DNA of 40,830 nt from NCBI GenBank assembly GCA_009922615.1, contig RFVF01000043.1, forward strand, positions 1-40,830. Reading direction: 5' to 3'. Both the position numbers and the translations under genes were made by a program. Numbering within the stretch: position 1 is the first letter of the stretch; each line of letters starts with the position of its first letter. Shown piece after piece: positions 33,099 to 40,830 of the stretch. The stretch is from Pseudomonadota bacterium (lineage in GTDB: Bacteria; Verrucomicrobiota; Verrucomicrobiia; Limisphaerales; SXTU01). Under the pieces are notes generated by a model that saw nothing but the letters and a program-made list of their open reading frames with translations, made no database searches and was not told the DNA's origin.

Positions 33099-35828
33099 AT
33101 GCCTCGCACTCTCCCCTCCCACCTGATCGCGCTCTCCCTGTCACTCCTGTTCGTCGGCACCGCCTCGGCAGCCACGCCGGATGGCGAATTGTTGCTCGGT
33201 AGCTTGAATTGCACCGCTTGCCACTCGGCCTCGCCGACCGTGAGGGGCCGACTCGCCCCCAACCTCGCCCCGCGCCTCGGCAAGGACGGCGCGCGCCTCA
33301 CGCCCCATTGGGTGCGCGCCTGGCTCACCGACCCGCAGGCTGCCAAGCCCGGCACCGCGATGCCTGATGCGCTGCACGCGTTGCCCGCCGCCGAACGCAC
33401 CGAAGCCATCGAGGCGCTGACGCACTTTGTTATTTCCCTCCAGCCCGCTGACATCGCTCAGCCCGCGGCCTACAGCAGCAGCGCGGTCAGCGCGGGCCGC
33501 GAGCTCTTCCATACCGTCGGCTGTGTCGCCTGCCACGCTCCGCAGGACGCGCCAGTTCACTCGAAGGAAAAGATCAACCTCGCCTCGCTCGTCCCCGGCT
33601 CCGCACCGCTCGGCGACCTCGCCCGCAAGTTCACCGTCGCCGACCTCGCCGCCTTCCTTCGCGACCCCGTGAAGTCCCGCCAGTCCGGGCGGATGCCCTC
33701 ACTGCGCCTGACCGAAGGCGAGTCCCGCGCCATCGCCACCTACCTGTTGCGCGCGCAGGTGCCCGTCGGCGCGACTGTGAAACTGCCCGGCCTCACCTAC
33801 GAATACTTCGAGCCGGGCTTTACCAAGCTCGCCGACTTGGAAAAAGCCTCCGCGCCGAAAGCCACCGGCGTTGCTGACGCGCCCACGCTCAAGGTCGCGC
33901 TGCGCCCCGGCTCCTACGGCCTGCGCTTTCGCGGCACCATCACCATTCCCAAGGATGGCGAATACACCTTCTACACCGAGTCCGATGACGGTTCCGCGCT
34001 GTTCCTCAACGAGAAGCGCCTCGTGGACAACGACGGCATCCACCCGCCGCAGTCGCGCGAGGGCAAGGTCACGCTCAAGGCCGGCGAACACTCCTTCGGA
34101 CTCGATTACTTCGACGGCGGCGGCGGCACCGAGTTGAAGGTGAGCTGGAAAGGCCCCGGCATTGGCAAGCAGCCCATTCCCGCCTCCGTCTTCTCCCACG
34201 ACGGCCAGCCCATGCGCCCGCTCGGCGACGCCCCGTTCGCCGTGGACCCGGCGAAGGCCGCGCGCGGCAAGGAGCTCTTCGCCGGCCTCGGCTGCGCGGG
34301 CTGCCACCAGACCGGCCCGGACCGCGTCGCCTCCACGCTCAAGGCCCCTGCCTTCAATCTGCTCAAAGAACTCAACGGAGGCTGCCTCGCTGCCACGTCG
34401 ACAAAGGCCGCGCCGAAGTTTCTCCTCAACGACGCAGAACGGCAGGCGCTGCGCACCACGCTCGCGGCCAAGGACGCGTTGAACACCGCGCTCGAACCGA
34501 AAGCCCACGTTGCGCGCACGCTCACGCAGTTGAATTGCGTCGCCTGCCACCAGCGCGACGGCAAGGGCGGACCCGCCGCCGGCCGTGCCGAGTATTTCAG
34601 TCCCGCTATCGAGGCCGACCTCGGCGATGAGGGCCGTATTCCGCCGCACTTGACCGGCGTCGGCAACAAGCTGCGCTCCGACTGGCTCGAGCGCACGCTC
34701 TGGAAAGGCGGCGCGGTCCGGCCCTACATGGCCACGCGCATGCCGCAGTTTGGCGAGGCCAATGTGAAGCATCTCGTGGCGGACTTCGCGGCCGTGGACG
34801 CCCTCGCGAGCACCGTGCCCTCTCCTGCCGAAGACCCGGTGCTCGCCAAGCAAGGCCACAAGCTCGCGGGCACCGGCGGCTTGAGTTGCGTGGCGTGCCA
34901 CAATTTCGCCGGTAAACCCTCGCTCGGAGTGCCCGCGCTGGACCTCACCACCGTTTCGGAGCGGCTCAATTGGGATTGGTTCCGGCGCTACTTGCTCAAC
35001 CCGCAGGTGCTCCGCCCCGGCACGCGGATGCCGCCCTTTTGGCCCGACGGCAAAGCCGCGAACCGCGACATCCTCGGCGGTGACACGGAGAAGCAAGTCG
35101 CCGCGCTCTGGGCTTTCCTCGCGAAAGGCAAGCAGGCCGAACTTCCGCCCGGCCTCATCACGGGCAAGCTGGAATTGGTCGCTACGAACGAGGCGTTGAT
35201 CTACCGCAACTTCATTGAAGGGGCTGGCCCGCGCGCCATTGGCGTGGGCCTGCCGGAGAAGGTGAACTTCGCGTTCGACGCCAACGAGCTGCGGCTCGCG
35301 CTCATCTGGCAGGGGCCGTTCATCGATGCTGCGCGGCATCGCACCGGACGCGGCACGGGCTACGAGCCACCGCTCGGCTACAGCGTGGTGAAGTGGACGC
35401 CCGGCCCTGCCTTCGCGCTGCTGGACAGCCCCGGCGCAAGCTGGCCCACCGAGACGGGGCGCAGCACGACCGGCCAGTTCCGCGGCTACACGCTCGACGC
35501 CCAGCAGCGCCCCGCCTTTCGTTACACCTTTGGTGACGTGACCGTGGAGGACTTCAGCGAGGCGATCGCCAGCGCGGCGGACACGGGCCTGCGCCGCACG
35601 CTGACGCTCCGCACCGCGAAGCCCGCGACCGGCTTGCACTTCCGCGCCGCGGTCGGCGCGAAGATCGAAGCCAAGGGCGGCAACACGTTCCTCGTGGACG
35701 ACAAGGTCCGCGTGAAGCTCACCGGCGCTGCAGCGCACATCCGCGAAAGCGGCGGCAAGCGGGAGCTGCTGGTGCCGCTCGAATTCAAGAACGGTGAAGC
35801 TAGGCTGGTGGAGGAATTGGCCTGGTAA
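33099..35828 (+). CDS. Five-haem c-type cytochrome with PA14 domain, exported
   Basis: The protein has 909 residues with a signal peptide (LIALSLSLLFVGTASAA). Five CXXCH haem-binding motifs are seen, at C38, C142, C399, C480 and C597. A PA14 domain lies at about residues 235-365 (YGLRFRGTITIPKDGEYTFYTESDDGSALFLNEKRLVDNDG, then KVTLKAGEHSFGLDYFDGGGGTELKVSW). The distal Met ligands are probably among the repeated MP motifs (GTAMPDAL, SGRMPSL, ATRMPQF, GTRMPPFW). The last 200 residues carry no haem and are beta-rich. PA14 often binds carbohydrate, so this may be a periplasmic or surface electron-transfer protein tied to sugar oxidation. The propeller gene follows 30 bases later, so the two are probably one operon. 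Confidence 0.85.
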   Translation: MPRTLPSHLIALSLSLLFVGTASAATPDGELLLGSLNCTACHSASPTVRGRLAPNLAPRLGKDGARLTPHWVRAWLTDPQAAKPGTAMPDALHALPAAERTEAIEALTHFVISLQPADIAQPAAYSSSAVSAGRELFHTVGCVACHAPQDAPVHSKEKINLASLVPGSAPLGDLARKFTVADLAAFLRDPVKSRQSGRMPSLRLTEGESRAIATYLLRAQVPVGATVKLPGLTYEYFEPGFTKLADLEKASAPKATGVADAPTLKVALRPGSYGLRFRGTITIPKDGEYTFYTESDDGSALFLNEKRLVDNDGIHPPQSREGKVTLKAGEHSFGLDYFDGGGGTELKVSWKGPGIGKQPIPASVFSHDGQPMRPLGDAPFAVDPAKAARGKELFAGLGCAGCHQTGPDRVASTLKAPAFNLLKELNGGCLAATSTKAAPKFLLNDAERQALRTTLAAKDALNTALEPKAHVARTLTQLNCVACHQRDGKGGPAAGRAEYFSPAIEADLGDEGRIPPHLTGVGNKLRSDWLERTLWKGGAVRPYMATRMPQFGEANVKHLVADFAAVDALASTVPSPAEDPVLAKQGHKLAGTGGLSCVACHNFAGKPSLGVPALDLTTVSERLNWDWFRRYLLNPQVLRPGTRMPPFWPDGKAANRDILGGDTEKQVAALWAFLAKGKQAELPPGLITGKLELVATNEALIYRNFIEGAGPRAIGVGLPEKVNFAFDANELRLALIWQGPFIDAARHRTGRGTGYEPPLGYSVVKWTPGPAFALLDSPGASWPTETGRSTTGQFRGYTLDAQQRPAFRYTFGDVTVEDFSEAIASAADTGLRRTLTLRTAKPATGLHFRAAVGAKIEAKGGNTFLVDDKVRVKLTGAAAHIRESGGKRELLVPLEFKNGEARLVEELAW

Positions 35829-35858
35829 TCGGAAGCACTTCCCAACCCTTTCAATCCC

Positions 35859-37379
35859 ATGAAGTTCACGACTCTCCCATCCTTGCTGTGCGCGGCCCTG
35901 CTACCGCTTGCCATTTCGCTTTCCGCCGCTGAGAAGAAAGGTCCCGCGTCCGGTGCCGCCGAGCGCGAGGCGGAGTTTTACCAGCTCGTCACGCTGCCCA
36001 CGCCGCCGGGCGTGCAGTTTGAGGCGGGCGCGCTGCTTTTCCTCGGACCGGACAAGCTCGCCTGCTCCACGCGCATCGGCGACATCTGGGTCGCCGAGGG
36101 CGTGCTTGGCGCTGCACCGCAGCCGAAGTGGAAGCTCTTTGCCAGTGGCTTGCATGAAGTCCTCGGCCTCGCCACGCGCGACGGCTGGATTTACGCCACG
36201 CAGCGCGGGGAAATTTCCCGGCTGAAGGATACGAACGGCGACGGTCGCGCCGACATCGTCGAGACCGTCACCGACATCTGGGGTATCAACGGCGACTACC
36301 ACGAATATGCGTTCGGCTCGAAGTTCGATCGCAACGGCGACATCTGGGTGGTCCTCTGCCTCACCGGCTCGTTCAGCAGCAGCAATCCCTATCGCGGATG
36401 GTGCGTGCGCGTCTCGGCCGACGGCAAGGTGACGCCCGCCAACTCCGGCATCCGCTCCCCCGGCGGCATCGGCTTCAACGCGCTGGGTGAAGTCTTTTAC
36501 ACCGACAACCAAGGCCCGTGGAACGGCGCGTGCAAACTGCACTGGCTCAAGCCCGGCGCGTTCATGGGCCATCCTGACGGCAACCGGTGGTTCGACGATC
36601 CCGCGACGAAAGCCGCGATCGCCAAGACCGGTCTGAAAAAGCCTGAGACCCCCAAGAGCGGCGGCCGTCTCTACGACGAGGCCAGGCGCATCCCCGAGCT
36701 GCTTCCGCCGTCGGTATATTTTCCCTATCCGCAGATGGGCCAAAGCGCCTCCGGCATCGCGTGCGACGTGAGCGGCGGGAAGTTCGGGCCGTTCAAGGAA
36801 CAACTCTTCGTGGGCGACCAGTCGCACTCCACCGTCATGCGCGTGTTCTTGGAGAAAACTCCGGACGGCCAGAACTATCAGGGCGCGTGCTTTCCGTTCA
36901 AAGCCGGTTTTGGCTCCGGCGCGCTGGGTTTGGAGTTTTCCAGCGATGCTTCGCTCTTTGTCTTCGGCACGGATCGCGGCTGGGGCGCGCGCGGCGGCAA
37001 ACCCTTCGCGCTGGAGCGACTGGCGTGGAACGGCAAGACGCCGTTTGAAATTCACGAGATGCATGCGCGGCCTGATGGCTTCGAGCTGACCTTCACCGAG
37101 CCGGTGGACGCAGCTACGGCGGGCGACGCGGCGAGCTACGTGATGACCGACTACATCTACATCTACCAAAGTGCCTATGGCAGCCCCGAGGTGGACAAGG
37201 GCACGCCGAAGATTGTCTCGGCGAAGGTCGCGACCGACGGCCGCAGCGTGCGGCTGAAGGTAGAGGGCCTTGTCGAGGGCCACGTGCATGAGTTGCACTG
37301 TGCGGGCGTGAAGTCGGCCAAGGGCCGCCCACTCCTGCACGACGCGGCTTACTACACGTTGAACCAACGACCGCGTTGA
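35859..37379 (+). CDS. Secreted beta-propeller protein, sorbosone/glucose dehydrogenase-like
   Basis: The protein has 506 residues with a signal peptide (LLCAALLPLAISLSAAE). Repeated propeller-like segments include LFLGPDKLACSTRIGDIWVAEG, LHEVLGLATRDGWIYATQRGEISRLKDTNGDGRAD and SPGGIGFNALGEVFYTDNQG. A Ca2+-binding-like loop (DTNGDGRAD) lies at residues 124-132. The C-terminal portion (about 405-505) is an Ig/fibronectin-like domain. No haem motif is present. Such proteins in this group of bacteria usually pair with a multihaem cytochrome, as here. A dehydrogenase using PQQ or another cofactor is a family-level guess; catalytic residues could not be confirmed. Confidence 0.78.
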   Translation: MKFTTLPSLLCAALLPLAISLSAAEKKGPASGAAEREAEFYQLVTLPTPPGVQFEAGALLFLGPDKLACSTRIGDIWVAEGVLGAAPQPKWKLFASGLHEVLGLATRDGWIYATQRGEISRLKDTNGDGRADIVETVTDIWGINGDYHEYAFGSKFDRNGDIWVVLCLTGSFSSSNPYRGWCVRVSADGKVTPANSGIRSPGGIGFNALGEVFYTDNQGPWNGACKLHWLKPGAFMGHPDGNRWFDDPATKAAIAKTGLKKPETPKSGGRLYDEARRIPELLPPSVYFPYPQMGQSASGIACDVSGGKFGPFKEQLFVGDQSHSTVMRVFLEKTPDGQNYQGACFPFKAGFGSGALGLEFSSDASLFVFGTDRGWGARGGKPFALERLAWNGKTPFEIHEMHARPDGFELTFTEPVDAATAGDAASYVMTDYIYIYQSAYGSPEVDKGTPKIVSAKVATDGRSVRLKVEGLVEGHVHELHCAGVKSAKGRPLLHDAAYYTLNQRPR

Positions 37380-37393
37380 ACTGCGCGGCGAAG

Positions 37394-37422
37394 TTGACCG
37401 GTGCGCCGCCAGCCGTTACCTC
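37394..37422 (+). promoter_or_regulatory. Promoter before the 56-residue gene
   Basis: TTGACC (37394-37399), a 17-bp spacer and TACCTC (37417-37422). The hexamer ends seven bases before ATG 37430, so the message would start at the start codon. Confidence 0.5.
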
Positions 37423-37429
37423 TAGGGCC

Positions 37430-37600
37430 ATGAACCAACCCACACTGAGCGCTCCTGAGCGGCGAGCTTTGTTCGAGCGAATTCAGAACTCACCATGTCC
37501 CAACGAGCGCTGGTGGCTGCTCCAGCACCTCGCCCGGTTTCAGTTCCCCGACGAAGGCGATTATTTCCCCGTGCGTCGGCTCGTTGGCCGCAGCAAGTAA
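37430..37600 (+). CDS. Small hypothetical protein
   Basis: The 56 residues start at ATG 37430. The sequence is charged, with RRALFERIQNSPCPNERWWLLQHLARF, then EGDYFPVRRLVGRSK. No signal peptide, membrane segment or known domain was seen. A well-spaced promoter precedes it, and the next gene (a cupin) starts eight bases after its stop, as in a small operon. The promoter, adjacent spacing and Trp/Arg-rich composition argue for a real gene. The function is unknown. Confidence 0.55.
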   Translation: MNQPTLSAPERRALFERIQNSPCPNERWWLLQHLARFQFPDEGDYFPVRRLVGRSK

Positions 37601-37608
37601 ACGTTCCC

Positions 37609-38058
37609 ATGGACCCCACCGACCGTCACTTCGTGCAAATCGCGGACGCCTTTCGCGAGACCAACGCCTGGACCAACAACGAATGGCTCTGCCGCCCCGA
37701 TCTTGTCGCCGCCGACAAACTTCTCCTCGTCCGTGCGAACATGGATCCGATGCATTGCCATCCGTTTCACTACCATCCGCATCGTGAGGAAATCATCTAC
37801 GTGATCTACGGCCGCGCCGAACAATGGGTTGGGCACGAGCACCGCATCCTGCGCGCGGGCGAGATGGCGCACATTCCGCCGGGCACCATTCACGCCACCT
37901 ACAATCCGCACCGGGAACCGCTGGTCTTCCTCGCCATTCTTTCACCCGCAAAACTGCCCGCCAATAAAGCGAACAACCCGGACCCCGTGGACGTTTCCGC
38001 ACAGGAGCCCTGGGCCTCGCTGCGCGCGGGCATGACGCCCTGCAAATTGCTGGGCTGA
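37609..38058 (+). CDS. Cupin-fold metalloprotein
   Basis: The protein has 149 residues from ATG 37609. The first cupin motif is MDPMHCHPFHYHPHREEIIYVIYGRAEQWVG, with a dense His cluster (H49, H51, H54, H56, H58) and E60/E61. The second is GEMAHIPPGTIHATYNP with H95. The His-rich first motif suggests a bound metal. Small single-domain cupins can be isomerases, dioxygenases or sugar-binding proteins, and this one cannot be assigned more closely. The frame is open further upstream, but MDPTDRHFVQ is the natural start. It is probably cotranscribed with the 56-residue gene. Confidence 0.8.
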   Translation: MDPTDRHFVQIADAFRETNAWTNNEWLCRPDLVAADKLLLVRANMDPMHCHPFHYHPHREEIIYVIYGRAEQWVGHEHRILRAGEMAHIPPGTIHATYNPHREPLVFLAILSPAKLPANKANNPDPVDVSAQEPWASLRAGMTPCKLLG

Positions 38059-38102
38059 ATGGTTTGTAACTCGCGGCCCCGCCGTTTCGTCCTAGCTTCA
38101 CC

Positions 38103-38885
38103 ATGCAACACTTCACCCTCGCCATGTTTCTGCTCGCGTTCTGCTGGGTGGGCGGAACAACGGCCGTAGCTGCGCAAGCGACCACCAAGACGAAGCAGGA
38201 TCTTGACGCGGCCCAGAAGAAACTCACCGATGTCACGCACGACGTGACCAAGGCGGAGGCGGAATTCCACAAGGCGGAGGCCGCGCATCAAGCGGCGGTG
38301 GCCAAAGTGCAGAAAGCCCGCCAGTCCGCCGCCGTTGCCGTCGGGGCCAAACTCGGCATGCCCGCCGCCGTCGCCCAGCGCGATGCCGCTTCGCGGACGC
38401 TGGATGCCGCGCAAAAAGCCCTTTCCAAGGAGATTCGCGCGCAGGCTGATTATCAGGCCGCTGCGAAAGAAGCCGACCAGGCGAGCGCCAAGCTCGGGGA
38501 AGCGCGGGACGACACCAAGCTCTCGGACGAGAAACGGAAGGAACTCACCGCCGAATTGTCCAAGACCATTCGCAAGCCCACTGAGCTGGAACGCGAGCGC
38601 CTTGAGGCCGACGGCAATCTCAAGCAACTGCGCATCGCCCTCGCCGAGGCGGGCAAGCAGGTGGCGGCCATCCAGACGGAAGTGATGAAAGTCGTGGATG
38701 ACCAGCCCGAGGTGAAGACGGCCATGCAGGCCGAACGCGACGATGCCGAGAAGGTCAAGAAGGCGCGCGAGGAACTCGACAAGCACAAGAAGGAGCAGGC
38801 CGCCGCGCAAAAAACCGTGACAGCGGACACCCAGAAAGCCCAGGCCCAGGCCCAGGCGAAGAAGAAGACCAAGAACGGCAAGTAG
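38103..38885 (+). CDS. Exported coiled-coil protein of unknown function
   Basis: The protein has 260 residues with a signal peptide (TLAMFLLAFCWVGGTTAVAAQ). The rest is almost entirely Ala/Lys/Glu-rich heptad sequence (KQDLDAAQKKLTDVTHDV, ADYQAAAKEADQASAKLGEAR, ERDDAEKVKKAREELDKHK), predicted to be a long coiled coil. The C-terminal tail is a Gln/Ala dipeptide run followed by KKKTKNGK. A TAGCTT hexamer lies four bases before ATG 38103. The role is probably structural or envelope-related. Confidence 0.75.
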   Translation: MQHFTLAMFLLAFCWVGGTTAVAAQATTKTKQDLDAAQKKLTDVTHDVTKAEAEFHKAEAAHQAAVAKVQKARQSAAVAVGAKLGMPAAVAQRDAASRTLDAAQKALSKEIRAQADYQAAAKEADQASAKLGEARDDTKLSDEKRKELTAELSKTIRKPTELERERLEADGNLKQLRIALAEAGKQVAAIQTEVMKVVDDQPEVKTAMQAERDDAEKVKKAREELDKHKKEQAAAQKTVTADTQKAQAQAQAKKKTKNGK

Positions 38886-38956
38886 GCGGGCCGGAATCTT
38901 CGCGGCGGCTGGACTTTTGAATTTCCAAATTGGGGCATCTGGGCTATGTGAGTCCC

Positions 38957-40744
38957 ATGCCAGAGCGCAACGCCACGGGCGAACTGATTTTCCGCGGCAT
39001 TCCCGTCTCCTCCGGGGTGTGCGTTGGCAAGATTCTCGTTCTGGGCCAGCAACGCGTCCAGATCTCCCGTCGCGAAATCGCCGAGCCCGACCTGCCCCGC
39101 GAACTGGAGCGGCTCGAACAAGGCCTTCTCGCCACCCGCGCCCAGCTCCACGAAATCCAACAGCAAGTCACGCAGGCGATGGGCGCGAAGGACGCGAGCA
39201 TCTTCGAGGCGCACCTCCTCGTTCTCGACGATCCCACGCTGCTTGAAGGCGTCACGCGCATGATCGCCGAGGAAAAGGTTTCCGCCGAGTGGGCCTTTCA
39301 CACGGTTGCCGAGCGCTTCGCCCAAACCCTCGAAGCCCTGCCCGACGATTACTTGCGCGAGCGCGTCGCGGACTTGCGCGATGTCGCCGGCCGCGTCGTC
39401 AACAACCTCCTCGGCCACCACGACGCCGGTGATCTCGCCCGTCTCAAGGAGCCCTGCCTTGTCATCGCGCACGATCTCGCGCCCTCCGTCACCGCGCGCC
39501 TCGACAAGAAAATGGTCCTCGGCTTCGGCACGGACGTCGGCGGCAAAACCTCGCATACCGCCATCATGGCGCGCTCGCTGCGCATCCCGGCGGTCGTCGG
39601 TTTGCAGGATGCCAGCCATCGCCTGCACACTGGCCAGACCGTTCTGCTTGATGGCTTCAACGGCCTCGTCATTCTCAATCCCACCGATCAAACCCTCTTT
39701 CAATACGGCCAGATCGAGCAGCGCCAGAAGTCCTTCGAGGACCGTCTCCGCGAAATCCACGATCAACCCGCCGTCACCCTCGATGGCGCGCAGATCACCT
39801 TGTCGGCCAACATCGAAGAAGCTGCCGACGCCGCCGAAGTCAAACTCGCCGGCAGCGAAGGCGTCGGCCTGTTTCGCACCGAATTCCTCTTCCTCAATCG
39901 CACCACGCTGCCCACCGAGGAAGAGCAATATCAAGCCTACCAGCAAGTCGCCGCCGCTCTCAAACCCGCGCCCGTCATCATCCGCACCCTCGACCTCGGC
40001 GGCGACAAACTGCCCACCATCGTCGGCCTCGCGCAAGACGCTGCCGAGATGAACCCCTTCCTCGGCTGGCGTGCGATCCGTTTCTGCCTGCAAGAGTCCG
40101 CCATCTTCCGCGCGCAGCTTCGCGCCATCCTCCGCGCCAGTGCCGAAGGCAACGTCAAGATCATGTATCCCATGATCTCCGGCCTCGAAGAGCTCACGCA
40201 GTCCAACGAACTTGTCGAGCAATGCAAAGCCGGGCTTCGCGCCGCCGGCGTGCCCTTCGATGAGAACTTGGAAATCGGCGCGATGATTGAAATTCCCTCC
40301 GCCGTGATGATTGCCGACTCGCTGGCCAAGCGCGTGAAATTCTTCAGCGTCGGCACCAACGACTTGATCCAATACACCCTCGCCGTGGACCGGTTGAACG
40401 AGAAGATCGCCTACCTCTACGACCCCACGCACCCGGCCGTCCTGCGCCTCATCAAGCTCACCGTCGAGTCCGCGCACCGGCACGGCATCTGGACCGGCGT
40501 CTGCGGCGAAATGGCGAGTGACCCCGCGATGATTCCGCTCTTGCTCGGTCTGGGCGTGGATGAACTCAGCATCACCCCGTCGCTCGTGCCGCCGATCAAA
40601 TACATCATCCGCCGGCTGAAACTCTCCGAGTGCCAGGAACTGGCCAACTTCGCCTTGAACTGCGAATCTTCCGCCGAAATCCTCACGCGCTCCCAAGCCC
40701 TCGTCTCCCGCGCCGCCCCGGATTTGTTTGGTGCCGCGCAGTGA
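38957..40744 (+). CDS. ptsI: PTS enzyme I (phosphoenolpyruvate-protein phosphotransferase)
   Basis: The protein has 595 residues from ATG 38957; a GTG three codons earlier is possible. The phosphorylated histidine is H200 in DVGGKTSHTAIMARSLRIPAVVG. The catalytic Cys is C516 in GVCGEMASDP. Other family blocks are GVGLFRTEFLFLNR, NPFLGWRAIRFCL, KIMYPMISGLEEL, GAMIEIPSAV and FFSVGTNDLIQYTLAVDR. It takes phosphate from PEP and passes it to HPr. No HPr or sugar-specific EII gene is visible nearby, so it could belong to a regulatory or distributed PTS. A TATGTG hexamer lies six bases before the start. Confidence 0.93.
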   Translation: MPERNATGELIFRGIPVSSGVCVGKILVLGQQRVQISRREIAEPDLPRELERLEQGLLATRAQLHEIQQQVTQAMGAKDASIFEAHLLVLDDPTLLEGVTRMIAEEKVSAEWAFHTVAERFAQTLEALPDDYLRERVADLRDVAGRVVNNLLGHHDAGDLARLKEPCLVIAHDLAPSVTARLDKKMVLGFGTDVGGKTSHTAIMARSLRIPAVVGLQDASHRLHTGQTVLLDGFNGLVILNPTDQTLFQYGQIEQRQKSFEDRLREIHDQPAVTLDGAQITLSANIEEAADAAEVKLAGSEGVGLFRTEFLFLNRTTLPTEEEQYQAYQQVAAALKPAPVIIRTLDLGGDKLPTIVGLAQDAAEMNPFLGWRAIRFCLQESAIFRAQLRAILRASAEGNVKIMYPMISGLEELTQSNELVEQCKAGLRAAGVPFDENLEIGAMIEIPSAVMIADSLAKRVKFFSVGTNDLIQYTLAVDRLNEKIAYLYDPTHPAVLRLIKLTVESAHRHGIWTGVCGEMASDPAMIPLLLGLGVDELSITPSLVPPIKYIIRRLKLSECQELANFALNCESSAEILTRSQALVSRAAPDLFGAAQ

Positions 40745-40753
40745 CGTTCATCC

Positions 40754-40830
40754 ATGAGTTCTCACTATCCGAAGGTCTTCCGCGTGCGGCAGAAGTTCGA
40801 GCGCCCGCTGGTCGCCGATGTGGCGGCGGC
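40754..40830 (+). CDS. N-terminal fragment of an unidentified protein (partial)
   Basis: ATG 40754 opens a frame, running off the right edge, that starts MSSHYPKVFRVRQKFERPLV. It begins nine bases after the ptsI stop, so it is likely in the same operon. The start has a weak resemblance to some lactate-racemase-domain proteins, but 25 residues are too few to name it. Confidence 0.5.
   Translation, partial: MSSHYPKVFRVRQKFERPLVADVAA

Noticed and set aside
33699..35738. Long open frame on the minus strand (679 codons) across the cytochrome gene
   Set aside because: The plus strand has five haem motifs, a PA14 domain and a signal peptide. The minus frame is Arg/Ala/Glu-rich without motifs.
38838..38870. 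GCCCAG tandem repeats near the end of the coiled-coil gene
   Set aside because: They encode an in-frame Ala-Gln run in an already low-complexity protein, so a separate repeat element is not needed to explain them.
38453..40696. Long open frame on the minus strand (747 codons) across ptsI and the coiled-coil gene
   Set aside because: It is antisense to the clear PTS enzyme I gene. Its Gly/Glu/Ala-rich composition is that of a GC-rich shadow frame and it has no domain pattern.

Overview
The window is high-GC, gene-dense DNA from a Gram-negative bacterium, most likely a member of the Verrucomicrobiota (PVC group). This placement is an inference from gene content: a DUF1501 protein, a five-haem cytochrome with a PA14 domain next to a secreted beta-propeller, CE15 and CE7 type carbohydrate esterases, an LpxR-type outer-membrane lipid A deacylase, and zinc-ribbon methyltransferases. 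No rRNA, tRNA, CRISPR array, transposase or phage gene was recognised.

Region 1 (1-16893) is a surface-polysaccharide / sugar-nucleotide locus. On the plus strand lie the end of a probable glycosyltransferase and three methyltransferases (zinc-ribbon type, Methyltransf_24 type, FkbM type). Converging on them is a 13-gene minus-strand run from 16893 down to 2955. Read in its own direction it encodes an ArnT/PMT-like glycosyltransferase, an MsbA-like ABC exporter, glucose-1-phosphate cytidylyltransferase, CDP-glucose 4,6-dehydratase, a sugar C-methyltransferase, a 3,5-epimerase, a PhyH-type dioxygenase, a second zinc-ribbon methyltransferase lacking its C-terminal domain, a formyltransferase, a WbqC-like protein, a CmcI-like protein, a DegT/PLP aminotransferase and a GT2 glycosyltransferase. 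Six junctions are 4-base ATGA or GTGA stop/start overlaps. Together the genes suggest synthesis of a CDP-activated 4-keto-6-deoxyhexose that is C-methylated and epimerised, plus a 4-amino sugar that may be N-formylated. The products would go into a surface glycan.

Region 2 (17018-25353) holds rlmN, a CE15-like glucuronoyl esterase, a DUF1501 protein, a CE7-like acetyl xylan esterase, a left-handed beta-helix acyltransferase, an LpxR-like protein, a small zinc-ribbon protein and a DUF971 protein. The 267-bp gap at 20923-21189 carries a promoter in each direction and a strong 14-bp stem that may belong to a small RNA.

Region 3 (25418-28352) looks like a metal-uptake unit: an 18-bp DtxR/MntR-like palindrome, a promoter, an outer-membrane-type protein, an Nramp transporter and a UspA protein. 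A gap rich in short tandem and inverted repeats precedes the UspA gene.

Region 4 (28389-40830) contains an SMP-30 propeller fused to an unknown domain, another Methyltransf_24 gene, an AraC regulator divergent from a PEP-hydrolase-family TIM-barrel gene, the cytochrome/propeller pair, a 56-residue orphan, a cupin, a coiled-coil exported protein, PTS enzyme I and the start of one further gene.

A recurring theme is promoter layout. A TAnnnT-like hexamer sits 4-8 bases before the start codon of about ten genes, in some cases with a TTGAC/TTGTC box 16-17 bp further upstream. This suggests that many transcripts are leaderless or nearly so.
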